Made by a program: the position numbers and the translations under genes. 56,575 nt of DNA from a virus, in IMG/VR virus record IMGVR_UViG_3300050821_005734, positions 1-56,575 of that record; one strand, 5' to 3'. The notes under the pieces were generated by a model that saw nothing but the letters and a program-made list of their open reading frames with translations, did not search any database and was not told the origin of the DNA. This document shows positions 1 to 7,533 of the stretch, piece by piece. How positions within the stretch are numbered: the first letter of the stretch is position 1; each line of letters begins with the position of its first letter.

Positions 1-112
1 GATGCGCGGCGTCGAGGAGCCCCAGGTCACGATGCGCGGCGTCGAGGAGTCCCTGGTCTCGATGCGCGGCGTCGAGGAGCCCCAGGTCACGATGCGCGGC
101 GTCGAGGAGTCC
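1..112. repeat. 30-bp direct repeats, left end of window
   Basis: Three full 30-bp units and most of a fourth, each beginning GATGCGCGGCGTCGAGGAG. Two variants alternate, one ending in CCCCAGGTCAC and one in TCCCTGGTCTC. The unit is exactly ten codons on the minus strand, so copy number can change without breaking the frame. Confidence 0.95.
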
Positions 113-249
113 GAGATTTTGATGATGTGCCCTCGCGGGCAGCTCGCCGGGATCTCGTAGCTGCCGTTGTCCGTGATGTGCGGGTAGTTGCCGGCGGCGA
201 TGGCCGCGTTGAGTTCGGCTTGGGTGGTGACGTCGACGTAGTCGTACAT
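1..249 (-). CDS. SSTPRI-repeat protein, N-terminal part (gene continues across window ends)
   Basis: Starts at the ATG at 247-249 behind a GAGAGG ribosome site and runs off position 1 with no stop. About 45 unique residues (beginning MYDYVDVTTQAEL) are followed by ten-residue repeats of the pattern DSSTPRI(V/E)T(W/R) up to the edge. The same repeat in the same frame re-enters at the right edge and leads to the C-terminal part at 55929-56575, so I read one gene cut by linearisation of a circular genome. It lies 34 bp behind the initiator gene, probably in its transcript. The short polar repeat suggests a beta-solenoid. Function unknown. Confidence 0.8.
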   Translation of the reverse strand, partial: MYDYVDVTTQAELNAAIAAGNYPHITDNGSYEIPASCPRGHIIKISDSSTPRIVTWGSSTPRIETRDSSTPRIVTWGSSTPRI

Positions 250-283
250 CGGGTTCCTCTCGGTTGTCGCAGGGTTCTGCGGG

Positions 284-1198
284 TCAGGTGGTCGGGTCGG
301 GTCGTGTGGCGATGGCGGCGGCCCGGACGATGACGAGGCGCAGCGGCGGGTCGTGGATGCCGAGGGTGGCGAGGGAGGCGAGGGCTTGGTCCCGGAATCC
401 CATGCCGAAGTCGGGGAGTTCGCGCAGGGTCGAGCGTGCGGCGGCGTATTCGTCGTCGGTGACGGTGATCGTCTCGGCTAACACCACTTCGTGATCGTTT
501 TTGGTCGCCGTCGGGGCATCAGGTGAGGTACTCGCCTGAGGTGACCCAGCGGGTTTTATTGGGTGGTCATGGTTGGTTTGGTTGGTGGGAGGAACCCCGG
601 TTCCGGTAACCGTGCTTAGTGGTTCCGGTAAGTCAGAACCGGGGTTCCGGTAAGCGTCCGCTAACCAATCCTGATTAGAGGAACCCCCGTTCCGGTAAGT
701 CGCGTCATCCACAGGAACCGTCGTTCCGGTAACCGTGTTATCCACAGGAACCCCGGTTCCGGTAAGGTCCTCGCTTTCCGGCACCGGGGTTCCGGTAACG
801 TCCTCGCCCACGGCCGGGTCCGCGGCCTTCTTCGCCCGCTTCCGAACCGGCCGCACCGGCGTCAGACGGTTCCCGTCCGGATCGAACCGCATCGGCACCG
901 GCTCGTGGCCCGCGCCCGGACACGTCAGCTGGTACTTGTCCGCGCGCCCGCGCACGGCAGTTCCGCGGTTCACGCGCTCGATCAGGCCGGCATTCCGGAG
1001 GATCTCCATGTGCTCGCGGACGCAGCGCGTCGTCAGGTCGAGCTCGCCGGCCGCGCGCTCCTCGCCTGGGCGCACCTGGCTGCCGTCCTGATCCGCGAAG
1101 ATCGCGAGGTACACGGCGATTCCCTTCGTGGTGAATGACAGTTCGGACCGGCGGATGATGCGGAGCCAGTCGTCCTTGTCCATCGGTTCGTGGTCCAT
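284..1198 (-). CDS. Winged-helix replication initiator-like protein
   Basis: A 304-residue protein. Residues of about 10-100 resemble a winged helix of phage/plasmid initiators: a conserved opening (WLRIIRRSELSFTTKGIAVYL), then a recognition-helix-like part and a wing ending near DKYQL. The middle (about 125-225) is proline/threonine rich with recurring TGTGVP peptides, because the DNA beneath is an iteron array. It is the last gene but one of the leftward early operon. An initiator that binds iterons inside its own gene is the lambda O arrangement. The role in replication is inferred from fold and iterons. A transcription factor is the alternative. The start at 1198 has no clear ribosome site, and an in-frame ATG five codons later is possible. 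Confidence 0.65.
   Translation of the reverse strand: MDHEPMDKDDWLRIIRRSELSFTTKGIAVYLAIFADQDGSQVRPGEERAAGELDLTTRCVREHMEILRNAGLIERVNRGTAVRGRADKYQLTCPGAGHEPVPMRFDPDGNRLTPVRPVRKRAKKAADPAVGEDVTGTPVPESEDLTGTGVPVDNTVTGTTVPVDDATYRNGGSSNQDWLADAYRNPGSDLPEPLSTVTGTGVPPTNQTNHDHPIKPAGSPQASTSPDAPTATKNDHEVVLAETITVTDDEYAAARSTLRELPDFGMGFRDQALASLATLGIHDPPLRLVIVRAAAIATRPDPTT
545..800. other. Candidate replication origin (iterons plus DnaA boxes)
   Basis: Seven exact TTCCGGTAA copies begin at 601, 623, 645, 690, 724, 757 and 790. Spacings of 22, 22, 45, 34, 33 and 33 bp are close to whole helical turns. Most copies extend left to GGAACC-N2/3-GTTCC, an inverted repeat. A perfect DnaA box TTATCCACA is at 738-746 and a one-mismatch box TCATCCACA at 705-713. 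Flanks at 550-590 and 660-680 are less GC rich than the genome. The array lies inside the putative initiator gene. Confidence 0.7.
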
Positions 1199-1287
1199 GT
1201 ATCAGGGCTTTGCGGGGGGACTCGGGTGGTTCACAGGGGTGCCGCCTTTCTGGTGGTTGTCGGTCTAAGTGCTAGGCGGCGGGTGGG

Positions 1288-1437
1288 TCAGAGGCCGCCT
1301 CCGGCGACGCGGAACGCGGTTCCGGGCCAGGTCTTTCGGGGCTCCGCGCCGAGGGCCAGGACGTCCGCGGTGAGCTCGCGGACCCGGCGGTCCCGGGCAG
1401 CGTCGCGCCAACGCCGCCACGAGGCGCGCGGGCTCAT
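1288..1437 (-). CDS. Small basic protein, 49 aa
   Basis: ATG at 1435-1437 overlaps the stop of the upstream gene (ATGA) and the frame ends in TGA at 1288. The product starts MSPRASWRRWRDAARDRR and is rich in Arg and Trp. It is called from the coupled start and the compact operon. No family recognised. Confidence 0.55.
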   Translation of the reverse strand: MSPRASWRRWRDAARDRRVRELTADVLALGAEPRKTWPGTAFRVAGGGL

Positions 1438-1697
1438 GCCCGGCCGCGCTTCGCGGCGTTGGCCTGCTCCACCGTTCCGAGCGGCCGCCGGGGGAACTGC
1501 TTCTGGTACAGCATCCGCAGCAGGAGCTGCTGCTCGCCGCGGCCGGCGACGACGCGGCGGACGGTCGCGGTAGCCGCGCGCTTCACCGCCGGCGTGTCGT
1601 CGACGACCGGGCCGATGGAGTCGAAGTCGGCCAGGCGCAGGTGCAGCTTGGAGTCGTTGTGGCCGTTTTCCGGCCGGTGTTCCGTGAGGCGTGTCAT
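1434..1697 (-). CDS. Conserved-looking small protein, 87 aa
   Basis: Starts at ATG 1695-1697, overlapping the TGA of the zinc-ribbon gene by four bases. The first half is acidic and polar, the C-terminal half basic (VRRVVAGRGEQQLLLRM). The longer upstream frame is low-complexity and antisense-like, so the coupled ATG is preferred. No recognised domain. Confidence 0.65.
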   Translation of the reverse strand: MTRLTEHRPENGHNDSKLHLRLADFDSIGPVVDDTPAVKRAATATVRRVVAGRGEQQLLLRMLYQKQFPRRPLGTVEQANAAKRGRA

Positions 1698-1879
1698 GGC
1701 CGGCCCGCAGCGTCGTGATCCATCACGCAGGCGGGGCACAGGTCGCGGCCGTCGAGGTCCTGCCAGCCGTTGGCGTGCATCCAGGGCTCGATGTCGTCGG
1801 GCTCCTCGATCGGGAAGCGGTTGTCGGCTTCGGAGCCGCAGCCGTTGCAGGTGAGGACCGTCAGGGCTTGCGTCGTCAT
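1694..1879 (-). CDS. Zinc-ribbon protein, 61 aa
   Basis: Starts at ATG 1877-1879. Two cysteine pairs, CNGC near residue 10 and CPAC near residue 50, should bind one zinc. The middle (ANGWQDLDG) is typical of small actinobacterial zinc ribbons. It is the first gene after the 380-bp hairpin region. Role unknown. Confidence 0.7.
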   Translation of the reverse strand: MTTQALTVLTCNGCGSEADNRFPIEEPDDIEPWMHANGWQDLDGRDLCPACVMDHDAAGRP

Positions 1880-1911
1880 GTTCGTGTCCTGTCGTCGTGT
1901 TCTGTTGGGTT

Positions 1912-2256
1912 GACCGGCGCCGGGGTGGTCCCCACCTCCACCGGCGCCGGTCCTTCGCGTTGGCGCTGTCACCTCGCCTCTGCGGTCGTGCAGGCCCGGC
2001 GGCGACCTCCGACGTCTCCGGACCCTCACCGGTCGGCCGCTGCGGTACGGCTTCCCGGCGGTTTGTGGCCCGTCTCCGCGGTCCCGGCATGGCGGGGCGG
2101 AGACGGGCTTCGTGCAGCCCTTGCGGGCGTTTGTGGGGTCCCTCCGCGTCGTAACGGCCTTAGCTCCCGCGGAGGGACCGGGCTCGCCGCCGCCTCAGGG
2201 GGTCGGCAGCGGCGAGCCGTCTAGCACCGGGCAGCGGGGTACGGTCCGCTGCCCGG
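1912..2256. other. Non-coding stretch with five strong stem-loops
   Basis: The gap 1880-2260 has no credible gene. It holds perfect inverted repeats: 1912-1921/1943-1952 (10 bp), 2068-2079/2097-2108 (12 bp), 2137-2147/2169-2179 (11 bp), 2181-2190/2209-2218 (10 bp) and 2227-2237/2246-2256 (11 bp). The last three follow one another with almost no spacing. Any one could be an actinobacterial terminator without a U tract for the gene ending at 2261. Five together is unusual. Confidence 0.7.
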
Positions 2257-2260
2257 CGGA

Positions 2261-2668
2261 TCAGGAGGCGACGAAATCAGTCGCCGGTGCCGCATGGGCC
2301 GGATGTCGCTCCGGGTCCAGGTAGCCGTCCCCGGCGTCCGCGAACGGCGACGGGAACCGCACGGTGGTCTCGGCTGGCGACGGCGCCGGGTTCGCCGGCG
2401 CGACCCAGCGGCGCGGCGACGGCCGCAGATGACGGCACTCCCCGGACCAGCCGCGGCGCAGAGCGAACTCCCGCCCTGCCTGCCAGGCCACCGCGGCCCC
2501 GTACACGAACGTCCACACCGAGCCGACAGCAGCGGCGACGCAGCCGCCGACGAACGCGGCGAGGTACGGGAGGCTGCCGGGCGCCAGGCGTACCCCGACG
2601 GTCGTGACGGCGATCGCGGCGCCTACGGCACCGTCGTAGATCGCGATGGCGGTGAGTCTGCGGCTCAC
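2261..2668 (-). CDS. Small membrane protein, 135 aa
   Basis: The GTG at 2666-2668 overlaps the stop of the HNH gene (GTGA). Two hydrophobic segments at about 8-28 and 32-55 (around AVGAAIAVTTVGV and LAAFVGGCVAAAVGS) precede a hydrophilic, proline-rich tail. It probably sits in the membrane with the tail in the cytoplasm. No family recognised. Confidence 0.65.
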   Translation of the reverse strand: MSRRLTAIAIYDGAVGAAIAVTTVGVRLAPGSLPYLAAFVGGCVAAAVGSVWTFVYGAAVAWQAGREFALRRGWSGECRHLRPSPRRWVAPANPAPSPAETTVRFPSPFADAGDGYLDPERHPAHAAPATDFVAS

Positions 2669-3384
2669 GATGCAGCTCCGTTCGTGGTCGGGGTGGGCAG
2701 GTACACGGGCAGCAGGTCGTGGCGCCGGCGAGGATCGCGGTCGCGCTTGTAGGCGGCCATTGCGGCCTTGCAGTCGGGACAGGTCTTCTCGCCGCGCTTT
2801 CGGTGCCGCTGATATCCGGCCGCAGTGCCACATGGCTGGAGCTCGCGGGTCTTAACCTTCTCCGTGTCAGGCGCGATCAGATCCGGGACGTGACTCCACC
2901 CCTTGCGTAGGTTAATTACCTTTATGGCGTTTTGCGTGACGCCATATGCCGCTGCGATGTCCCGCTGCTTGTCACCTCGCCGTAGCCGCATCCGAATTTC
3001 GGGAATGTCTTCCTCGGTAAGGACGGCTGCCGGACGCTCCGATCCGCGCTGCTGTTTCTCATAGGGCAGCGGGCGAAGGCGCCCCCTGGCTATGGCGTCG
3101 GCGGCGTTGTCCTTCGCCGTGCCAGGCCGCAGGTGGGCCGGGTTGCAGCATGGCGGGTTATCGCAGGAGTGAAGAATGAGGAGTCCCGGACCAATGCGCT
3201 CCCCGGTCGCAGTCTCGGCCGCAAAGCGATGAGCTTGGACGCTCCTGGACTGACCCGCGACGCGGCCAAGCCGGAAGCGGCCGTAGCCTGCGCTGTTGCA
3301 CTCCTTCGTCCAGGGCCAGCACTCATCGACGCCGCCACGTTGCACCTTCGACCAGAAGCGTTCTTCCACCGAGATGTGAATCAT
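2665..3384 (-). CDS. HNH endonuclease with HTH and zinc ribbon, 239 aa
   Basis: ATG at 3382-3384 has a GGAGG site seven bases upstream. The N-terminal half is an HNH_3-type nuclease: FWSKV, DECWPW, a GYG turn, then LHSCDNPPCCNPAHL with the catalytic histidine and metal-binding residues. A helix-turn-helix follows (DIAAAYGVTQNAIKV), then a C-terminal CxxC ribbon (TCPDCK). This layout fits a free-standing homing endonuclease. The gene is visibly richer in A+T than its neighbours, which fits recent insertion. It is fully in frame with both flanking genes by four-base overlaps. Confidence 0.85.
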   Translation of the reverse strand: MIHISVEERFWSKVQRGGVDECWPWTKECNSAGYGRFRLGRVAGQSRSVQAHRFAAETATGERIGPGLLILHSCDNPPCCNPAHLRPGTAKDNAADAIARGRLRPLPYEKQQRGSERPAAVLTEEDIPEIRMRLRRGDKQRDIAAAYGVTQNAIKVINLRKGWSHVPDLIAPDTEKVKTRELQPCGTAAGYQRHRKRGEKTCPDCKAAMAAYKRDRDPRRRHDLLPVYLPTPTTNGAAS

Positions 3385-3812
3385 CGATCCGCCTCCGATC
3401 TGGCCGCGAGGTAGACCGGTGGTCCCCCTCCAAAACACCGGTCGTGTTCGGGGATGCCCCCGCGGTTGTCCATGACGTCGGGTGCGGCGTACAGGGCGCC
3501 GTCGGCGAGGTGGTAGTCGTGGTCGACGCGCCAGTCCACGTTCGGGTGCCGGTCGTGGACCTCGGCGAGGATCGCAGCCTCCTGCTTCTCGTCCAGGGGG
3601 ACGCGCCAGCACTTGGGCTCGGTGGACCAGGCGGTGAGGTGCGGGATGCGGCGGCCGCCGTGGTCGAACGCGTACTCGATGCGTACGACTGCGGGGCCGT
3701 CAGCGAGGGCTGTGCCGAGGGTGCGTCGCTTGGCAGCGCGTCGGGCGTCGATGGCGGCGATCGCGTCGAGACGCTCCTGCGTCCACGACACGGCCCGCGC
3801 CACGGCGCTCAC
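3381..3812 (-). CDS. Hypothetical protein, 143 aa
   Basis: The GTG at 3810-3812 overlaps the upstream stop (GTGA). N-terminal helical part (SWTQERLDAIAAIDARRAAKR), then a mixed segment containing FDHGGRRIPHLTAWS. Soluble, acidic C-terminus. Nothing recognised. Coupled to the HNH gene behind and a cysteine-containing protein ahead. Confidence 0.65.
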   Translation of the reverse strand: MSAVARAVSWTQERLDAIAAIDARRAAKRRTLGTALADGPAVVRIEYAFDHGGRRIPHLTAWSTEPKCWRVPLDEKQEAAILAEVHDRHPNVDWRVDHDYHLADGALYAAPDVMDNRGGIPEHDRCFGGGPPVYLAARSEADR

Positions 3813-4123
3813 GCGGCACCGTCCGGGGTGGCGCCGGTCGCGCGCTGTGTCAACTGCCAGTACCCGTCGTACTCGACCTCTGGGCAATGAATGCTGGTGT
3901 CGTGGTAGGTCAGCGTCATCGGGATCTCGTCGGAGCTGACCAGCTCCGGGTCGTCCAGGAACTCCAGGGATCGGCGGCAGCCCGCGCAGATGATGTCGAT
4001 CGAGCCCGCGTCGATGGACAGCAGCACGGGCTGTCCGCTGCCTGCGGCCGGGCAGTTGCAGCTGTCGTTGTAGGTGGTGGGATTCCCGGGTGCCGGGTCG
4101 TTGACGAGCTCGAAGGCGCTCAT
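3809..4123 (-). CDS. Zinc-binding-type small protein, 104 aa
   Basis: ATG at 4121-4123 overlaps the recT-like stop. Cysteines occur as CNCP near residue 20 and CAGC near residue 48, a plausible single zinc site. The rest is acidic. It directly follows the recombination gene, so an accessory role in DNA metabolism is possible but not shown. Confidence 0.65.
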   Translation of the reverse strand: MSAFELVNDPAPGNPTTYNDSCNCPAAGSGQPVLLSIDAGSIDIICAGCRRSLEFLDDPELVSSDEIPMTLTYHDTSIHCPEVEYDGYWQLTQRATGATPDGAA

Positions 4124-5406
4124 GCGGGCACCGCTTCTCGGGCTTCGCGGATCTGCGCGGCGTGCTCGGCGTCGGTGAGCGCGCCGTTGCCCTTCGCCGT
4201 CCACGCGGCCTCGGTGACGTCGGCCAGGGCGTCGCTGGTCGGCGCGGTCTTGATGCGGTCGGATAGGAGCGCGAACGGCGTCGGGTCGGGCTGGCGCGGG
4301 ATCTCGCCCGTGTTCAGCGCGTCGATCACCCTGTGCGCCTCGGCCTTCGTCAGGTGCTCGGAAGACTCCAACGGATGTCCGATGATGCGGGCGGCGAACG
4401 CGAGCTTGTCGGCCCGGTCGGTGATGCCCTTCTCGCCGAACGTGGCATGCAACATCGTCATCTGCGGCCGGGTGATGCCGGGGTTGTCCGGCGTGAAGCG
4501 GTCCGTCGCCTTCGGGGACTGCTTGGCCTCCTGCTCGGCGCGCAGCGTGGCCAGGATCGTCTCAGCCTCGGCGGCAGTGATCTGCGAAGGGTGAGTGATC
4601 TCGCGGCCGACCATGGCGCAGACAGCGGCGGCCTTGGCAACGGAATCGGTGATGCCGCGCACCACAGTCAAGCCGCCAAGGATGTCCGCGAACTGCTCAC
4701 TGGAGGCGGACGGGGGTACAGGGGTCGTCCACTCGTCCTCGACACGCCCCTGTTGACGCTGCGCCGGACGGTCAGGCGTCTCAGCGTCGCGGTCCTGCTG
4801 CTGCGCCAGGCGCTGCGGCTCGTCCGCCGTCGCGGACTGGGCCATTTCGTCGTTGGTGTAGATCCCGCTCAGCTTGGCCGGGTAGGCCTTGCGCAGCGCA
4901 AGCGCCTCCGCAACCTTGCCGATCATCAGGGACGGCATCTTGTCCCACATGAACGTGGCGCCGCCGGCGGGGCGGTACTCGCGCAGGATTGCGGTCCCCC
5001 AGATCGGCTCCCGGTATCCGTCGACGTAGACGCCGACGCGGGCGGCATACGGCCAGTCTTTCTCCGGCGCGACCCAGATGTCGCGCCACTGCCCGTCGGT
5101 ACCGCACCACTGGACTGCGGTCTGTCCGCGATACGTCGGCTGCGTCGCGGCGACGACACGGAAGCCGTCGATGTAGGTCTCGATGCCGAAGCTGATGATG
5201 CGGCCTTGCTTGTCCTTCTTCGCCTGGATGTAGATGTGGCGGGCGAAGGGGTCGAGGCCGGTACGAACCATCTCGCGGAACAGCAGCGCGCGGGCGCCGC
5301 GATCGGGGGCGGCCCCGAGTGCGTCGAGCATGGCGTGTTCGGCCGCGGTGAACTCGGTCGCACGCGTCGGTGCGACCTGCTCCTCGGCGGGGACGGTCTC
5401 GTTCAT
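4120..5406 (-). CDS. recT: RecT/Bet-family single-strand annealing protein, 428 aa
   Basis: ATG at 5404-5406 overlaps the preceding stop. Residues of about 20-200 match phage recombination protein Bet: GLDPFARHIYIQAKK, FGIETYIDGFRVVA, the PYAARVGVY stretch and MIGKVAEALALRKAYP. The remaining 220 residues are a Gln/Pro-rich linker and a helical C-terminal region, longer than lambda Bet (261 residues). Bet proteins anneal complementary single strands exposed by an exonuclease. No YqaJ or RecE exonuclease is recognisable in the window. Part of the leftward early operon. Confidence 0.9.
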   Translation of the reverse strand: MNETVPAEEQVAPTRATEFTAAEHAMLDALGAAPDRGARALLFREMVRTGLDPFARHIYIQAKKDKQGRIISFGIETYIDGFRVVAATQPTYRGQTAVQWCGTDGQWRDIWVAPEKDWPYAARVGVYVDGYREPIWGTAILREYRPAGGATFMWDKMPSLMIGKVAEALALRKAYPAKLSGIYTNDEMAQSATADEPQRLAQQQDRDAETPDRPAQRQQGRVEDEWTTPVPPSASSEQFADILGGLTVVRGITDSVAKAAAVCAMVGREITHPSQITAAEAETILATLRAEQEAKQSPKATDRFTPDNPGITRPQMTMLHATFGEKGITDRADKLAFAARIIGHPLESSEHLTKAEAHRVIDALNTGEIPRQPDPTPFALLSDRIKTAPTSDALADVTEAAWTAKGNGALTDAEHAAQIREAREAVPA

Positions 5407-5735
5407 CGCCGTCCTCCCTTGTCTGCGGCGCACCAGATCTCGACGGTGGCGCCCATGAACTCGCCGCGTGCGCTGACGTGGGTGAAACCGCCGGGGCCGT
5501 GGCCCATGGGCTCGTCCTTCTGCGGGGTCAGGCCGAGGGCGACGGCGTAGGTGTCGACGGCGGCGCGGGCGTCGCCTGCGGGGCTCTCGCGGAGCTGGCC
5601 GTCCAGTACCGCGCCGAGGTCCTCGCGGTGGAGGTGCCAGTTGGCCTCGGGCAGTCCGGGCTTGGCGAGGATGGCCACGAGTGCGGCGGCGGCGCGGGCC
5701 TGAAGCGTGACGGTCCTGTCGGTGGTGGTGGTCAT
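5403..5735 (-). CDS. Hypothetical protein, 110 aa
   Basis: Starts at ATG 5733-5735 with a four-base overlap on both sides. Helical N-terminus (LQARAAAALVAILAKPGLP), then a DTYAVALGLTP segment that looks like an alpha/beta domain. Immediately upstream of recT, so possibly a recombination or replication accessory. No family recognised. Confidence 0.65.
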   Translation of the reverse strand: MTTTTDRTVTLQARAAAALVAILAKPGLPEANWHLHREDLGAVLDGQLRESPAGDARAAVDTYAVALGLTPQKDEPMGHGPGGFTHVSARGEFMGATVEIWCAADKGGRR

Positions 5736-6028
5736 GCTGTGGATCCCTCCGCGGCGTAGATGCGGGCGCGCTGCGCCTCGTAGTGGGCTTCGGCCTTCAG
5801 GCGTGCGCGGACGTCTGCGGCGAGGATGGCGATCACGGTGAGGTCGCCGGGGGTGGGCAGGTAGATGCCGTCGATGACGCCGACGAGGCGCAGCCAGAAC
5901 CGGTGCTGCATGGCGGAGAGCCGGGCGTCGTGGCGGATGGCGGCCTGTTCGGCGTACTGGTCGGCGCGCATGGCGGCCTCGGCGCGGACGTCGCCGCGGA
6001 TAGCAGCGTCGAGCTCGTCGGCGGTCAC
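5732..6028 (-). CDS. Hypothetical helical protein, 98 aa
   Basis: Starts at ATG 6026-6028 overlapping the next stop. Ala/Arg/Asp-rich and predicted mostly helical, with one hydrophobic patch (FWLRLVGVIDGIYLPTPGD). First of five similar-sized genes (5.7-7.5 kb) with the same composition and tight coupling. No function assigned. Confidence 0.65.
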   Translation of the reverse strand: MTADELDAAIRGDVRAEAAMRADQYAEQAAIRHDARLSAMQHRFWLRLVGVIDGIYLPTPGDLTVIAILAADVRARLKAEAHYEAQRARIYAAEGSTA

Positions 6029-6429
6029 TGGTCTGCCCCCGCCGTGTCGACGTCGGCCGCGAGGGGCGCGTCAGCCAAGAGCTCGAACGCGGTCACGGGC
6101 TCGGGGCCGAGGTCGTAGTCGGCTTCGGCCATCGCGGCCAGCAGACGCGCGGAGCCCGCGGCCCTGATCGGCGTCTCGGCGACGATGTCGGCGGCCAGAG
6201 CGCGGAGCGTCACCTCACGCTCGATGAGCTCGCCGATGTCCACGCCCATGTCGAGCAGCGTGAACAGGCCGCTGGCGGCACCGTCTGCGAGCAGCGCCCA
6301 CAGCCGGGCGACCTCGCCCCAGTGGCCGTGCTCGCTGCCCACCTTGGCCTCGGCCAGGACGCGGCAGTTCTCGACGTGCTCCCGAAGCGACCCGGTCACG
6401 TACCGGACAGCGCTGTCGTGCGTGGTCAT
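6025..6429 (-). CDS. Hypothetical protein, 134 aa
   Basis: Starts at ATG 6427-6429, coupled by ATGA. Acidic, helical, with hydrophobic heptads around LWALLADGAASGLFTLLD. No cysteine pairs or known motif. Confidence 0.65.
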   Translation of the reverse strand: MTTHDSAVRYVTGSLREHVENCRVLAEAKVGSEHGHWGEVARLWALLADGAASGLFTLLDMGVDIGELIEREVTLRALAADIVAETPIRAAGSARLLAAMAEADYDLGPEPVTAFELLADAPLAADVDTAGADQ

Positions 6430-6758
6430 GAGGTCGGCCCTTCCAGGAAGTCGTCGCGGAAGTCGGCGATCGCGGCGAGCAGGACGGCGTCGCCGTCGTC
6501 ACCCGCACGGATCTCGGCGTTCCACGCGGAGTAGGCGCCGCGTGCGGCTTCGAGGGCGGCGAACGGCGCGGCCTGCTCGATGAACAGCGCGAGGTGGTCC
6601 AGGCGCCAGGCGCGCTCGACGTGCCGGGCGGCGCGCCAGCCGTGGCCGGACAGCCGCAGCCAGAGCCGGGCCCAGCGGCGGGAGCGCGCGGCATCGGCGC
6701 GCAGCCGGGACACGATGTCCTCGCTGACGGCGATGTCGAGGTCGGAGTACGCGCCCAT
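6426..6758 (-). CDS. Hypothetical protein, 110 aa
   Basis: Starts at ATG 6756-6758, sharing one base with the upstream stop (TGATG). A central run of Trp/Arg (RRWARLWLRLSGHGWRAARH) makes a strongly amphipathic helix. An acidic tail follows. No family recognised. Confidence 0.6.
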   Translation of the reverse strand: MGAYSDLDIAVSEDIVSRLRADAARSRRWARLWLRLSGHGWRAARHVERAWRLDHLALFIEQAAPFAALEAARGAYSAWNAEIRAGDDGDAVLLAAIADFRDDFLEGPTS

Positions 6759-7180
6759 CAGGACTCACTCCCGACGAGCTGCTCGGCGATCGTCAGACAC
6801 CAGTTCATGCGGCGGGCGGTGGCTTCCGGGTGCTCGCCGTACTCCTGGCCGATCTGCTCGGCGCAGGCGGACAGGTTGCAGCGGCAGACGGCGAGCTGTG
6901 TGAACACGAGCTCGCGGGCACGGATCACCATGTCGGTGTTGGCCGGGTCGATGACCGAGCAGAACAGCAGCTCCGCGAGCGCCGCATCGGTGAGGGTGAT
7001 GTGCTGCGAGGCGACTTCGAAGTCCTCAGCCCAGCGGAAGCCCTCGTCGGGCAGCTCGGGCGCCGCGAGCCAGATGACGTTGCGGGCGTCGGGCTCGGCG
7101 ACGAGCGTGGAGTGGGCGGCGTACCACGGCCCCTCGCCGAACAACGTGGCCGCGACGTGCGGCATCGTGATCGCGTTCAC
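6758..7180 (-). CDS. Hypothetical protein, 140 aa
   Basis: Starts at ATG 7178-7180, coupled to its upstream neighbour. Contains scattered cysteines (AVCRCNLSAC) and helical segments. Same small-gene series as its neighbours. Nothing recognised. Confidence 0.6.
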   Translation of the reverse strand: MNAITMPHVAATLFGEGPWYAAHSTLVAEPDARNVIWLAAPELPDEGFRWAEDFEVASQHITLTDAALAELLFCSVIDPANTDMVIRARELVFTQLAVCRCNLSACAEQIGQEYGEHPEATARRMNWCLTIAEQLVGSES

Positions 7181-7533
7181 AGCGTCACCTCGGCGAGGAT
7201 CGCGGCGATCGCGTTGTCGACGGCCATGCGCATCAGCAGCGGCGTACAGTCGGGCAGCGCCGGGTACGTCGCGGCGATCGCGGTCAGGTTCTCCTCGACC
7301 GTGGTCCGTGCGGACGGGTGCAACGCAAGGTACGCGTCGTCGGCGTCACGGTAGGCCTGCTCGCGGCTCGCGTCGGCGGTGGGCCGGGACCAGTCCGGAT
7401 CGGGCTGGGAGCGGATGTCGTCGAAGCTGATCAGCTTCAGGCGCGGGTCGGGCAGCGCCGAGCCGACAGCGGCGCAGACGCGCGAATGCTTCGGGGGCTG
7501 CTCGGGTGGCTTGTGTCGGTGTAGGGTTTTCAT
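7177..7533 (-). CDS. Hypothetical protein, 118 aa
   Basis: ATG at 7531-7533 lies behind GAGAGGTGA. Upstream is a 103-bp gap, so a promoter or processing site for this sub-operon may lie at 7534-7636. Basic N-terminus, helical C-terminus. No family recognised. Confidence 0.65.
   Translation of the reverse strand: MKTLHRHKPPEQPPKHSRVCAAVGSALPDPRLKLISFDDIRSQPDPDWSRPTADASREQAYRDADDAYLALHPSARTTVEENLTAIAATYPALPDCTPLLMRMAVDNAIAAILAEVTL

Noticed and set aside
1-112. CRISPR array
   Set aside because: The 30-bp units are contiguous without unique spacers and are exactly ten codons of a continuous reading frame.
735-1138. Plus-strand frames opposite the initiator gene
   Set aside because: Shadow frames. 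The repeats there are explained by the iterons and by the minus-strand gene.
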